Source: Bacteroidota bacterium (lineage in GTDB: Bacteria; Bacteroidota; Bacteroidia; Chitinophagales; Chitinophagaceae). Taken from it: a DNA stretch of 64,000 nucleotides. A model generated the notes under the pieces. It searched no databases, was not told the DNA's origin, and saw only the letters and a list, made by a program, of their open reading frames with translations. Below, in pieces: positions 28,001 through 36,087 of this stretch. Location of the stretch: assembly GCA_013288945.1 (NCBI GenBank), contig JABDAZ010000012.1:1-64000 (forward strand), read 5' to 3'. The first letter of the stretch is position 1; each line of letters opens with the position of its first letter. The position numbers and the translations under genes were made by a program.

Positions 28001-29382
28001 GCGCTACCATTAAAAATAAAAGCATTGCCGCCTGCATCGCCAATAATTACATCGCTGTAACCATCTCCATTTATATCACCTGCATTCGCTACACTTGCTC
28101 CAAATCTTGCAACGCCTGTTAATGTTGTAGTTGCTGCAGCACTTGTTGTTGCTGCTATTCCTGTTGAGCTACCTGTAAAAATATAGGCATTACCTGCTGC
28201 ATCTCCGATGATAATATCGCTAAATCCATCTTTGTTAATATCGCCTGCAGAAGCAACAGCAGCGCCAAATGTAACACCGCCAGTTATTGTTGTTGCGGCA
28301 GTTGTAGATACACCGGTCATGCTTCCCAAATAAATAGAAACGGTTCCGTTATCACTACCAACAATTACATCACTATATCCGTCGCCGTTAATGTCGCCCG
28401 CACTTGCTACGCTAAAACCAAAATTTCCGACAACGCCCGTTAATGTTGCCGATGGCGTTGTACTCAATGGATCAATCGTAACAGGATATGCAGCGCCAGC
28501 GGCATCTGCAACTATTTCAAAATTATTATCGTTGCCAACAATCATTTTTGCAGCAAGTGTTTTGCCGTTTGCATCCCACACTTTAAGATCGTTGTAAATA
28601 ACTTTATTATCAAGCCCGTGGTTATTGTTGTGTTTTGCAAAATGCAATTCTTTATCATGCACTTTATTTACAACCCAATTTCCATCCGCATGTAATTTTA
28701 TTTTTAACTCCTTTGTATTTTTAGCGGGCGCTTGTTTAATAATAAAATTTTGGCGAATGCCTTTTTCATCATTATGATATTGTATGGAATAAGCATTTCC
28801 AAAACTGTATTCAACATTGTTGGCAGTGTTTATTGTTTGTTCCTGTTGCGGCTGAATCAATTTATCATCTGCATACAAACCTTTCACATCAATCTTTAAA
28901 TTCCAATTGTTTTTAACGGAAGCTTTCTTTGTAATCTTAGCTTCCGGCAAATTAAAATCTGGTATGGAATACAGTGTAAAACCATTTGTATTGAATGTTG
29001 TTTTCAATCCTTGCGAAGCATTAATACTGTTATAACTTTTATTATCACCTGCAGCATTTACATAATACATGCGTTTGTTTAAATCTTTTTTTACAGATGT
29101 AAACCAATCGCTTTTTTTAATTTGTGTTGTATCAATAATTGTAGATTTTGGCTGCACGCCAATATTTTTATTATCCGTTTTTTTTATGAATGGAGATAAC
29201 CCATTTGCCAAAGGCATATAAATTTTACCGCAAGAAATTGCCTGCTTTTTCGAATTATTAAAATATTGCTTTAATACATTTGGAATGGTTATTAACAGCA
29301 GCGTAAATGCGCCTAAAAAAAAGTATTTCTTCTTTAAAAAAGATGAAGGTTTGGAAAATGATTTTTGTAAAATACTTTGCAT
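25039..29382 (-). CDS. FG-GAP (integrin-alpha-type) repeat surface protein with type IX secretion signal
   Basis: About 1447 residues from the preferred ATG at 29380-29382. The open frame extends 44 codons further upstream to 29514, but that part has no signal character. An N-terminal membrane or signal segment (about residues 20-38, KKKYFFLGAFTLLLITIPNV) precedes a region of about 280 residues with WNLKID and similar beta strands. Fourteen FG-GAP repeats follow (about 319-1110), each with a calcium-binding loop of the DxNxDGxxD type (for example AGDINGDGYSDVIVG). After a spacer come a fibronectin-like segment (LNWKTAQEQNTKSFIIEHS) and a C-terminal domain with FSIYPNPTSDQLVITY and GTYFVQV, typical of type IX secretion cargo. 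It is probably exported and held on the cell surface. Confidence 0.9.
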   Translation of the reverse strand: MQSILQKSFSKPSSFLKKKYFFLGAFTLLLITIPNVLKQYFNNSKKQAISCGKIYMPLANGLSPFIKKTDNKNIGVQPKSTIIDTTQIKKSDWFTSVKKDLNKRMYYVNAAGDNKSYNSINASQGLKTTFNTNGFTLYSIPDFNLPEAKITKKASVKNNWNLKIDVKGLYADDKLIQPQQEQTINTANNVEYSFGNAYSIQYHNDEKGIRQNFIIKQAPAKNTKELKIKLHADGNWVVNKVHDKELHFAKHNNNHGLDNKVIYNDLKVWDANGKTLAAKMIVGNDNNFEIVADAAGAAYPVTIDPLSTTPSATLTGVVGNFGFSVASAGDINGDGYSDVIVGSDNGTVSIYLGSMTGVSTTAATTITGGVTFGAAVASAGDINKDGFSDIIIGDAAGNAYIFTGSSTGIAATTSAAATTTLTGVARFGASVANAGDINGDGYSDVIIGDAGGNAFIFNGSAAGIISGASVTASTTLTSISGPSFFGVTVASAGDINADGFSDVIIGNGGGGAFIFTGSALGIASGTTAGAITLSGGTGSFFGATVSSAGDVNGDGYSDVVVGNAASHAFVYLSAGSSINGSTLPTVLSGGTNFGFSVAGAGDVNGDAFGDIIIGDENGNAAIYYGSAAGVPATASITLTGTNNFGNSVASAGDINGDGYSDVIVGSTGSGSAFTYQGSPATSTNIATAVLNGQNAGDQFGYSVASAGDVNGDGYNDVIIGANGYIGGYANRFSATGNLGAFYIYLGSASGLSTTPEAGTPFIGPRPGQGANDGNFGFTVSSAGDVNGDGYGDVVIGGIGYNSGADTYEGIVYLLYGSAGGLQTGSPLIITDPPPLAFNEFGSSVASAGDVNGDGYGDVIIGAQNIDLTVSNQGAAYIYLGSATGLITANPPRLTFPNPTMSSLFFGTSVAGAGDVNGDGFGDVIVGTGPNGNEAFIFFGSPTGIADNASPDVTLVGNTPFSGGGFGTSVSSAGDVNGDGFSDVLVGAPGGYFGTTGYAALFLGTSSGTATVPQTILYGVNSNDQFGVAVASAGDVNGDGYSDIIVKSARGPVYLFQGGATVFPATVSATAANQVYTDAADGVTAPNGESEFNNHLSIASAGDVNGDGYSDIVVGSFQNPSFTQVGSVFVYYGNNDVGHNSSNILRLYETNLASNLRADNVHSTQFGLGLTVQSPFGHVNGRLVWEVVPNGIPFSGNPITNSVITTGQQTAYATIAPGGTEFKSLVNKAIAKATKVRARIQYASTAVTFGQTYSPWIYSQVYLTTGSSNVLPLNLISLTATPLDQNIVLNWKTAQEQNTKSFIIEHSLDAQNFTALDSVNAKGNTTSTTSYNYTHYHPAVGIHYYRLKEEDLNGRFTYSKIVSATILANGPQFSIYPNPTSDQLVITYSGINQSNVVRIMDGAGNIVRQYSLNQNGIQTTVSLKGIAKGTYFVQVVNSGFAPKQVSVQ
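26040..28430 (-). repeat. coding tandem repeat array (14 FG-GAP units)
   Basis: Fourteen units carry a common core that reads on the plus strand as CCATCnCCnTTnAnATCnCC and variants. Units 1-7 (from the gene start, about 28385 down to 27410) are spaced about 150-170 bases apart. Units 8-14 (about 27250 down to 26065) are 180-230 apart. The cores are similar enough to allow recombination between units. This is a protein repeat, not an array of spacers. Confidence 0.85.
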
Positions 29383-29700
29383 AAGTAAGCTGAGTTTTGA
29401 GTTGAGTTGAATAAAAAAATTGCGGGATTTATTCAAAAAAGATATTGAACTCTTTATTATTTTTGGTAAAAAAAGTACGTAAATACTTTTACACAAAATA
29501 ATAATAAGATTCAAATAATCAAAGATTCACAGATAAACTAAAGATATACTCATTAATATATCAACACGGTGTGAATAAACTGCTGGTTAAGTATTGCATG
29601 AGCTTCTCATTAATAAGATGTTATGTTACCAAATGTTATTAATATCAATTAAGATAAAACTTACCTTTCAATACAATCTTTAAAAACAAAAATTTTTTTT
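29383..29700. other. divergent spacer between FG-GAP gene and DUF4337 gene
   Basis: If the FG-GAP gene starts at 29382, 318 bases separate it from the divergent DUF4337 gene. The part up to 29514 stays open in the FG-GAP frame but looks non-coding. The region is very AT-rich and contains several ATTAAT words (29551, 29611, 29637 area). No convincing promoter pair or hairpin was found. Confidence 0.5.
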
Positions 29701-30240
29701 ATGGAAGAAATGGAAATTCCTACGGAGCATTTGCAGGAAGCAATTCACGAAAAAGCAGAAGAAGAAAAAGAAAAATGGGTTTTGTTTGTTGCGCTTTCAA
29801 CGGCTGTAATGGCTGTGCTGGCGGCTATTGCCGGTTTATTGGGCGGCCATCATGTTAATGAAGCTTTGATTGACCAAATTAAATCGTCTGACCAATGGGC
29901 GTTTTACCAATCAAAAAGTATTAAGGCAGAAATTGCATCTTCAACCGATAAAATTTTGCAGGCTTTGCCAGGCAAAACGATAATTCCAGCTGATAATAAA
30001 GAAAAATTGGATCGGTATGAAAAAGAAAAAGAAGATATAAAAACTCAGGCTGAAGAACACGAAAAAACTTCGGAAGAACATTTAAAAAGGCATGTAACTT
30101 TATCGAAAGCGGTTACTATTTTCCAAATCGCCATTGCCATTTCTGCCATCTCCATTTTAACCCGAAAAAGAGTAATGTGGTATGCTGGATTATTATTAAC
30201 GATTGCCGGCGCGGTATTTCTATTTATCGGAGTTGTGTAA
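29701..30240 (+). CDS. DUF4337 family membrane protein
   Basis: A 179-residue protein that starts with an acidic helical stretch (IPTEHLQEAIHEKAEEEKEK). Next are one membrane helix (about 27-48, VLFVALSTAVMAVLAAIAGLL), a long charged, probably coiled-coil section (about 60-135) and two further hydrophobic helices at the end (about 137-178). This is the layout of the DUF4337 family, whose function is unknown. It ends four bases from the stop of the convergent idi gene, leaving no room for a separate terminator. Confidence 0.85.
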   Translation: MEEMEIPTEHLQEAIHEKAEEEKEKWVLFVALSTAVMAVLAAIAGLLGGHHVNEALIDQIKSSDQWAFYQSKSIKAEIASSTDKILQALPGKTIIPADNKEKLDRYEKEKEDIKTQAEEHEKTSEEHLKRHVTLSKAVTIFQIAIAISAISILTRKRVMWYAGLLLTIAGAVFLFIGVV

Positions 30241-30244
30241 AATT

Positions 30245-30766
30245 TCACGCAGCTTTTTCTTTCCAGCTTTTTACTTTAGGTAAAGCGATGTGAAACCATG
30301 CCGTAAAGTTTGCAGGTTTTAATTGTAATGAATTTTCTATTTCAGGTAAACTCATAAAACAATAATCTGAAACTTCGCTTTTATCGGGCTTAATACTTCC
30401 GTCGTAATTTCCAACAAAAACGTGATCAAATTCATGTTCAGTTAATCCGTTATCAAATCCGGATTTATATACAAAATCAAAAATTTTATTAATAGAAGTC
30501 GAAAATCCCAATTCTTCATTAAGCCGGCGCAAAGCTGCTTTTTCGGTGTCTTCGCCTGGCATTGGATGGCTGCAGCAGGCGTTTGTCCATAAACCAGCAC
30601 TGTGGTATTTATTTAACGCCCTTCGCTGCAACAGCATTTCGCCTTTTGCATTAAATATAAAAACGCTAAAAGCCCTGTGTAAAAGGGCTTTTCGATGAGC
30701 TTCCATTTTTTCCATAATGCCAACCTGTTCGTCTCTTTCATTCACCAAAACCACTTCCTGAAGCAT
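30245..30766 (-). CDS. idi: isopentenyl-diphosphate delta-isomerase (type 1)
   Basis: A 173-residue Nudix-fold enzyme interconverting isopentenyl and dimethylallyl diphosphate for isoprenoid synthesis. The metal-binding His24 and His30, the catalytic NACCSHP block (Cys65 by alignment with E. coli Cys67), the Nudix-like RRLNEELGF helix (80-88) and the second catalytic acid in TEHEFDHVF (Glu110/Glu112) are all present. It lies 54 bases downstream of an ECF sigma gene, in the same direction. In many Bacteroidota idi belongs to a carotenoid cluster; here the crt genes are not adjacent. Confidence 0.95.
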   Translation of the reverse strand: MLQEVVLVNERDEQVGIMEKMEAHRKALLHRAFSVFIFNAKGEMLLQRRALNKYHSAGLWTNACCSHPMPGEDTEKAALRRLNEELGFSTSINKIFDFVYKSGFDNGLTEHEFDHVFVGNYDGSIKPDKSEVSDYCFMSLPEIENSLQLKPANFTAWFHIALPKVKSWKEKAA

Positions 30767-30820
30767 ATTTTATTATTAAATTCGACTAAACTTAAAAAAT
30801 TTTTTCGACATTAATAAATA

Positions 30821-31321
30821 TTAAAACGCAAGGATTTGCGCTTTCAGCAATTTACGGGCAAAATGGATGCGGCTTTTGATAGTTCCTAAAGGCTCAGATA
30901 GCATGTCTGCAATTTCATGATACTTGAAACCGTCAAAATATAATAAAAACGGGTTACGGAAAATTTCCGGCAAATTATGGATAGCAAGCTGGATATCTTT
31001 TATGCGCAAATTTCCTTCCGCCGCATTCGGAATTACTGCCTGATTATGGTTTAATAAAAACTCATTTGGCGTGGTATCAAAAATGGTATTCTGTTTTACC
31101 TTTCTGCGGTAGTTATTAATAAAAATATTGCGCATGATGGTATACAACCATGCTTTAATGTTGGTTCCAACATTGTATTTATCCTTATTTGCCAGCGCAC
31201 GAAACAAAGTTTCCTGAAACAGATCTTTGGCTGCTTCTGAGTCTTTTGTAAGTGTGATTGCAAAAGGTTTCAGAAATTCTGCGTTGTTTACTAAGAGTTG
31301 ATTAAATTCTAAGGTTGACAT
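30821..31321 (-). CDS. ECF-type RNA polymerase sigma factor (carotenoid-cluster type)
   Basis: A 166-residue sigma-70 family protein with region 2 at about 8-75 (KPFAITLTKDSEAAKDLFQE, RALANKDKYNVGTNIKAWLY, TIMRNIFINNYRR) and region 4 at about 105-160 (LPEIFRNPFLLYFDGFKYHE, EIADMLSEPLGTIKSRIHFA). It lies between a CarH-like MerR gene and idi, all on the minus strand. No anti-sigma gene is adjacent, so control may be mainly transcriptional, through the MerR protein. It was recognised from domain order. Its promoter specificity is unknown. Confidence 0.93.
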   Translation of the reverse strand: MSTLEFNQLLVNNAEFLKPFAITLTKDSEAAKDLFQETLFRALANKDKYNVGTNIKAWLYTIMRNIFINNYRRKVKQNTIFDTTPNEFLLNHNQAVIPNAAEGNLRIKDIQLAIHNLPEIFRNPFLLYFDGFKYHEIADMLSEPLGTIKSRIHFARKLLKAQILAF

Positions 31322-31339
31322 AAAAAAGTGTTTAACTAA

Positions 31340-31376
31340 TTACCTTGTAAATTTAAACATTATTCAGGTTACCAAA
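31340..31376 (-). promoter_or_regulatory. candidate promoter and operator of the ECF sigma gene
   Basis: On the minus strand TTTG (31376-31373) and TAAATTTA (31355-31348) stand 17 bases apart, close to the Bacteroidota promoter pattern TTTG / TAnnTTTG, 27 bases before the start codon. The element TTAC-CTT-GTAA at 31340-31350 is an interrupted palindrome that overlaps the -7 box and could be an operator for the neighbouring MerR protein. Confidence 0.35.
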
Positions 31377-31470
31377 TGCAATTTTTGTTTAAAGTTTTAT
31401 TAAAATAATGAAACAATAAAATGAATTGGAAAACCTGCATTAATAAGTACGAGAAAAAAGCAGTAAAGGT

Positions 31471-32349
31471 TTATAAGGAAGCAACATATTCTAAAACTTC
31501 CGGCAAAGAGCGTTTGAAGTGAATATCAGAAATACTTTTTTTTGCCTGCGTTTGCGCAATTCGCCCGGAAATAACCAGCGGGAAATCTTTGATGTATAAA
31601 TTTTTTTGAGCAATAAATTTTTGAAAACTAAAGCTGCTCGTCATGCATGTTAAATGCGTATAAATATAATCGGGTTGCTTGTATTTGCATGCAAAACCAA
31701 TATCTTTTACCGGCACATTTGCACCAAGATAAAATATTTTTGCGCCGCGTTTTTTTAATAAATAATAGATGTACAATAATCCAATTTCATGATGTTCGCC
31801 TTCTGGCAAAAACAGCATAATTTTTTTATTAATAACCGTATTTGCAGTTACGCCTTCAATGCCCACAATAAGCTTCTGGCGGATGATATTGCACACCAAA
31901 TGCTCCTGCACAGGATGAATATGATTGGTTAGCCAGAGAATCCCGATCCTATCTAAAAAAGGAAAAATTATTTGTAAAATTGTTTTATCAATTCCTTTGG
32001 TAAAAATGTAATTATCAAGCAGGCTTTCAAAACCTTCGTTATCCAAATCAATCATGCAATTAATAAGGTCGTTTACAATTCTTTCGCGGCAGGCTTCGGC
32101 ATTGGAAAGTGCAGTTATTTTGTTCTGCAATTCCGTCTCATTCATCTTATTAATGTGCGAAATTTTGAAACCATACTTATTAAGCAACGCAATACTGAGA
32201 ATAGTTTTTAATTCCTGGTTGCTATAATAACGAATGTTGGTTTCTGTTCTTTCGGGTTTTAAAAAAGAATACCTCTGTTCCCAAATACGAATAGTATGGG
32301 CTTTTATTCCCGAAAGGTTTTCTAAGTCTTTTATGGTAAACGTATTCAT
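31471..32349 (-). CDS. CarH/LitR-like MerR regulator with cobalamin-binding domain
   Basis: A 292-residue regulator. The N-terminal MerR winged helix (about 3-70) shows TIKDLENLSGIKAHTIRIWE, then RYYSNQEL. The helical cap carries the CarH-type Wx9EH motif exactly (Trp139, Glu149, His150). The Rossmann-like cobalamin domain has ExHxxG (Glu185, His187, Gly190), the position of the lower axial histidine ligand in B12-dependent photoreceptors, followed by YLGANVPVKDI. By family knowledge such proteins repress carotenoid or light-response genes until light destroys bound adenosylcobalamin. It lies upstream of an ECF sigma gene and idi. Light sensing is inferred from the motifs. Confidence 0.88.
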   Translation of the reverse strand: MNTFTIKDLENLSGIKAHTIRIWEQRYSFLKPERTETNIRYYSNQELKTILSIALLNKYGFKISHINKMNETELQNKITALSNAEACRERIVNDLINCMIDLDNEGFESLLDNYIFTKGIDKTILQIIFPFLDRIGILWLTNHIHPVQEHLVCNIIRQKLIVGIEGVTANTVINKKIMLFLPEGEHHEIGLLYIYYLLKKRGAKIFYLGANVPVKDIGFACKYKQPDYIYTHLTCMTSSFSFQKFIAQKNLYIKDFPLVISGRIAQTQAKKSISDIHFKRSLPEVLEYVASL

Positions 32350-32361
32350 GTAATAATTACA
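32349..32361. promoter_or_regulatory. palindrome at the start of the MerR gene, possible autoregulatory operator
   Basis: TGTAATAATTACA is a 13-base palindrome (TGTAAT-A-ATTACA) overlapping the first base of the MerR start codon. Upstream, TTTG and TAATATTG lie about 23 bases apart on the minus strand as a weak promoter candidate. The shared GTAA/TTAC half-sites with the element before the sigma gene suggest the same regulator, but this is speculative. Confidence 0.35.
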
Positions 32362-32503
32362 AGCAATATTAAAATTTGTTTAATCCGCCGATATCAAATT
32401 TTAAACTTTTTTATTAATAAAATAAGATTTTAAAAAGAGAGAATTACAAACAGGAAAGAATTAAATTGAAATTAAAAGCGAGAAGTTAACTGTGAAAGGA
32501 AAA

Positions 32504-33238
32504 CTAAAATTCCGGGTTTAAGATCATACCGGTATCCAATAATTTTTTTACAGTATCAAGAGAAGAATTTCCAAGCGCCTGGATATGGCGCGCACTGTGT
32601 AAATCAGTGCCGAGCAGGTTTACATATTTTTGTTTGATAAGATATTGAGCAAGTTCAATGGGGCCTTTTCCATAAAAGCCGCTTAGCGAAAGCAGGTTAA
32701 GCTGAAAAAGACAACCAGTATCTTTTAAATCTTCATACCACTCTTTATTTGCATTGAAATATAAATACCTTTCAGGATGTGCAATTACGGGAAGATATCC
32801 CTTGATTTGCATGTTAAAAAGCATTTGCTTAAAATCTATTGGCGCTTTAATAAAAGAAAGTTCAACCAGCACCAAGTTGTCTTTTAAAGTTAAAAGTGGC
32901 GTATTATCATCAAGCAGTTGAGAAAAATGATCGTCCATATAATATTCAGCCGCGGCCGAAAATTCTACATCAATTTTTTTCAGCTCTAATTCTGCTTTTA
33001 CTTTTTTATAACCGGCAAGAATAATTTCATTGGTATTTTTATACATGTCCCACATAACATGGGGTGTGGTAATAATTTTTTTATAACCCAGGTTCATCAT
33101 TCCCTGGATTAATTTTATGCTTGTATCTACATCAGGAGAACCGTCATCAACCTTTGGAATGAGGTGAGAATGCATATCACAATGCAGTGCACTGTAATCT
33201 TTTATTTCATTATTTTTTTTACGAAAGATTGAAAACAT
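32504..33238 (-). CDS. CpsB/YwqE-type PHP-domain protein tyrosine phosphatase
   Basis: A 244-residue metal-dependent phosphatase of the PHP superfamily. Metal ligands are visible in CDMHSHLIPKVDDGS (His23, His25), in TTPHVM near 59-64, in the AAEYYMDDHF block, in IAHPERY and near the end in GTDLHSARH. In Gram-positives and Bacteroidota such enzymes dephosphorylate the tyrosine-rich tail of polysaccharide co-polymerase kinases (Wzc/CpsD type). It is the last gene of the long polysaccharide locus. Its kinase partner is not in this window. Confidence 0.92.
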   Translation of the reverse strand: MFSIFRKKNNEIKDYSALHCDMHSHLIPKVDDGSPDVDTSIKLIQGMMNLGYKKIITTPHVMWDMYKNTNEIILAGYKKVKAELELKKIDVEFSAAAEYYMDDHFSQLLDDNTPLLTLKDNLVLVELSFIKAPIDFKQMLFNMQIKGYLPVIAHPERYLYFNANKEWYEDLKDTGCLFQLNLLSLSGFYGKGPIELAQYLIKQKYVNLLGTDLHSARHIQALGNSSLDTVKKLLDTGMILNPEF

Positions 33239-33262
33239 GATAAGGCTAAACTTCTAAATTAG

Positions 33263-34195
33263 TTATTTTTCTGATATCTTTTCAAAATCATTGTATACGC
33301 GCTCAATGCCTTCTTCCAAAGAAATTTTTGCCTGCCAGCCCATTGCTTTCAATTTAGTAACGTCCATTAATTTGCGTGGCGTTCCGTCAGGCTTTGTCAA
33401 ATCATGAATAATATCTCCTTTGTAACCGGCAATTTTTTTTATTAATAAAGCCAGTTCTTTTATTTCAATATCATCACCTGTACCAATATTTACGAAACCT
33501 GCATCATTATAGTTCTGCATTAAAAAAAAGCAGGCATCAGCTAAATCTTCTGCATGCAAAAATTCGCGGCGCGGTTTGCCAGAACCCCAAATGGTTACAG
33601 AATTTTCGCCACTCAATTTTGCTTCATGAAATTTTCTTATAAAAGCTGGCAACACATGCGAATTATTCAAATCATAATTATCATTCGGCCCATATAAATT
33701 TGTTGGCATTACAGAAATAAAATTGCAATTGTATTGCGAACGATATGCATCACACAATTTAATGCCTGCAATTTTTGCGATAGCATATGGTTCGTTGGTT
33801 TGCTCTAATAAACCTGTTAATAAATATTCTTCTTTTAATGGTTGCGGCGCCATTTTAGGATAGATGCATGATGAACCGAGAAACATTAATTTACTAACTG
33901 CATTTTCATACGCAGCATGAATAACGTTATTTTGAATCATCAGGTTTTCATACAAAAAATCTGCGCGGTAAATATTATTTGCAAGAATGCCGCCCACTTT
34001 TGCAGCAGCTAAAAAAACATAAACCGGTTTTTCATTTTTAAAAAAATCATTAACATCAGTTTGATTTCTTAAATCCAATTCTGAAGAAGTTTTTAATAAT
34101 AAATTATTAAAGCCCTGCTGTTTCAATTTTCTAACAATGGCAGAACCAACCATTCCGCGATGCCCAGCCACATAAATTTTATCGTCAATATTCAT
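33263..34195 (-). CDS. fcl: GDP-L-fucose synthase
   Basis: A 310-residue short-chain dehydrogenase/reductase that epimerises and reduces GDP-4-keto-6-deoxy-mannose to GDP-L-fucose. It has the NADP motif GHRGMVGSA (8-16), the catalytic serine in GSSCIYP (about 107), the YxxxK pair in [10 protein letters not shown] (about 136-140) and the family block [14 protein letters not shown]. It directly follows gmd, which makes its substrate. The spacing of 15 bases suggests co-translation. The symbol wcaG is also in use. Confidence 0.95.
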   Translation of the reverse strand: MNIDDKIYVAGHRGMVGSAIVRKLKQQGFNNLLLKTSSELDLRNQTDVNDFFKNEKPVYVFLAAAKVGGILANNIYRADFLYENLMIQNNVIHAAYENAVSKLMFLGSSCIYPKMAPQPLKEEYLLTGLLEQTNEPYAIAKIAGIKLCDAYRSQYNCNFISVMPTNLYGPNDNYDLNNSHVLPAFIRKFHEAKLSGENSVTIWGSGKPRREFLHAEDLADACFFLMQNYNDAGFVNIGTGDDIEIKELALLIKKIAGYKGDIIHDLTKPDGTPRKLMDVTKLKAMGWQAKISLEEGIERVYNDFEKISEK

Positions 34196-34210
34196 AACCT
34201 TATTAATAAT

Positions 34211-35326
34211 TTATTCAAACTGATTTTTAATATTAAATCCTGATTCTTTTAATAATTTTTCTTTTTTAAAAAAATCAACATCTGCATTTACCATTTCTTT
34301 TACCAGCATTGCCAAATCATATTTTGGCTTCCATTTTAATTTTGTGTACGCTTTTGTTGCGTCGCCTATTAATAAATCCACTTCTGTCGGGCGATAATAT
34401 TTTTTATCAACTGCTATTACTTCTTTACCAAGCATTATTGCGTAATCCGGATTGGCAGTGCTTTTCACCACACCAACCTCATTTTCTGCGGAACCTTTAA
34501 ATTCAATTTCAATGCCAACTTCATTAAACGCCATGTGCACAAAATCCCTGATAGAAGTTGTGATGCCGGTTGCGATTACATAATCTTCCGGTTCATCTTG
34601 TTGCAAAATTAACCACATTGCTTCTACATAATCTTTTGCATGCCCCCAATCTCTTTTTGAATCTATGTTGCCTAGAAAAATTTTATCCTGCAAACCCAAT
34701 GCAATTTTTGCAACGCCGCGCGTTATTTTTCTTGTTACAAAAGTTTCACCACGCAATGGCGATTCATGATTAAAAAGAATTCCGTTTGTTGCAAACATTT
34801 TATACGCTTCCCGATAATTTACTGTTATCCAGTATGCATATAATTTTGCAACAGCATATGGCGAGCGCGGATAAAACGGTGTTGATTCACTTTGCGGAAC
34901 AGCCTGTACCAATCCATATAATTCCGAAGTTGATGCCTGATATATTTTTGTTTTTTTTGTAAGGCCCAATAATCTTACAGCTTCAAGTATTCTTAATGTG
35001 CCGATGCCATCTGCATTGGCAGTATATTCAGGCGTTTCAAAACTTACGTGCACATGGCTCATTGCAGCAAGGTTATAAATTTCATCCGGTTGCGTTTCCT
35101 GTATTATTCTTATCAAATTTGTTGAGTCAGTAAGGTCTCCATAATGTAGATGAAAATGCACATTTGATTCATGCGGATCCTGGTACAAATGATCAATGCG
35201 ATCTGTATTAAATAAAGAAGTCCTTCTTTTTATCCCATGAACAATATAGCCTTTTTGTAATAACAATTCACTTAAATAAGCACCATCTTGTCCGGTAACA
35301 CCTGTTACCAATGCAACTTTTGCCAT
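34211..35326 (-). CDS. gmd: GDP-mannose 4,6-dehydratase
   Basis: A 371-residue SDR enzyme that converts GDP-D-mannose to GDP-4-keto-6-deoxy-D-mannose. Present are the nucleotide-binding [10 protein letters not shown] (9-18), the TSELYG block, [15 protein letters not shown] with the YxxxK pair, and [17 protein letters not shown]. The ATG at 35324-35326 is chosen because it gives the standard start MAKVALVTG. The frame stays open to 35413 but that extension lies inside the upstream glycosyltransferase gene. It is paired with fcl downstream. Confidence 0.96.
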   Translation of the reverse strand: MAKVALVTGVTGQDGAYLSELLLQKGYIVHGIKRRTSLFNTDRIDHLYQDPHESNVHFHLHYGDLTDSTNLIRIIQETQPDEIYNLAAMSHVHVSFETPEYTANADGIGTLRILEAVRLLGLTKKTKIYQASTSELYGLVQAVPQSESTPFYPRSPYAVAKLYAYWITVNYREAYKMFATNGILFNHESPLRGETFVTRKITRGVAKIALGLQDKIFLGNIDSKRDWGHAKDYVEAMWLILQQDEPEDYVIATGITTSIRDFVHMAFNEVGIEIEFKGSAENEVGVVKSTANPDYAIMLGKEVIAVDKKYYRPTEVDLLIGDATKAYTKLKWKPKYDLAMLVKEMVNADVDFFKKEKLLKESGFNIKNQFE

Positions 35327-35328
35327 AA

Positions 35329-36075
35329 TTATTTTATTAAAAATTGAGAAATTTTCCGGATTGGTTTTGCATATAACGTAAAAAAATAAGGATTCAATCC
35401 ATTCATTTTCCATGCAAGCCTGTCTTCTTTATTTGCTTTAATCCTGTTTTTAAAAGAAGCATTGCTAATTCCGCCAGAACGCATTTTTACAATCACTTCG
35501 GGAATATATTTTGTATGCATTTCATGCTTTAATAATATGCGCAACATCATTTCATAATCTGCTGCGGAACGCAAAGAAATATCAAACAATCCAACTTTAT
35601 CATATACTTCTTTGCGCACAAAAAAAGTTGGGTGCGGCGGCATCCATCCGTAATAAAAATTTCGTTTGCTAAAAACGCCAGTCTTCCAAGTACGTACAAT
35701 TTTATTCAAATCATTTTGCTGCACGTATTGTAAATCTGCATAAGTTGCCTGCACGGTTGGATCTTCAAATTGTTTTACAACGGTTGCAATTACATTTTCA
35801 TCAACATAAATATCATCTGAATTTAAAATGCCAATCACATCTCCATTTGCATGTGCAATGCCTTTATTCATTGCGTCATAAATGCCTTTATCTTTTTCAC
35901 AAATTATTTTTGAAACATGTAAAAACTCGGATACAATTTTTAAAGTATTGTCTGCAGAATTTCCATCAATAATAATATGTTCAATGTCAGTATAACATTG
36001 TTGTTTCACAGCAATTAATGTATCTCTTATTGTTGCTGCACTATTATATGTTGCTGTGATGATGGAAACTTTCAT
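35329..36075 (-). CDS. family 2 glycosyltransferase (WcaA-like)
   Basis: A 248-residue inverting GT-A enzyme. It starts directly with the nucleotide-binding strand [20 protein letters not shown] and has the acidic pair in [12 protein letters not shown]. The metal-binding NSDD follows (in [15 protein letters not shown], about residues 83-96), and the acceptor-side block [16 protein letters not shown]. The pattern matches WcaA-type enzymes of colanic-acid-like pathways. It ends two bases before gmd. The donor is unknown, although neighbours suggest a fucose-containing repeat unit. Confidence 0.92.
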   Translation of the reverse strand: MKVSIITATYNSAATIRDTLIAVKQQCYTDIEHIIIDGNSADNTLKIVSEFLHVSKIICEKDKGIYDAMNKGIAHANGDVIGILNSDDIYVDENVIATVVKQFEDPTVQATYADLQYVQQNDLNKIVRTWKTGVFSKRNFYYGWMPPHPTFFVRKEVYDKVGLFDISLRSAADYEMMLRILLKHEMHTKYIPEVIVKMRSGGISNASFKNRIKANKEDRLAWKMNGLNPYFFTLYAKPIRKISQFLIK

Positions 36076-36087
36076 CTAATATATTTG

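Noticed and set aside
26483-28060. Proline/alanine-rich open frames on the plus strand opposite the FG-GAP gene
   Set aside because: Their composition is a direct mirror of the repeat coding strand; no start context or domain supports them.
26040-28430. Regularly spaced repeats that could be taken for a CRISPR or satellite array
   Set aside because: The units lie in one continuous reading frame and encode calcium-binding FG-GAP motifs; the sequence between them is also coding and conserved in pattern.
29383-29514. 44-codon N-terminal extension of the FG-GAP protein
   Set aside because: The extension has no signal-peptide organisation, while the ATG at 29382 places a good membrane segment near the N-terminus.
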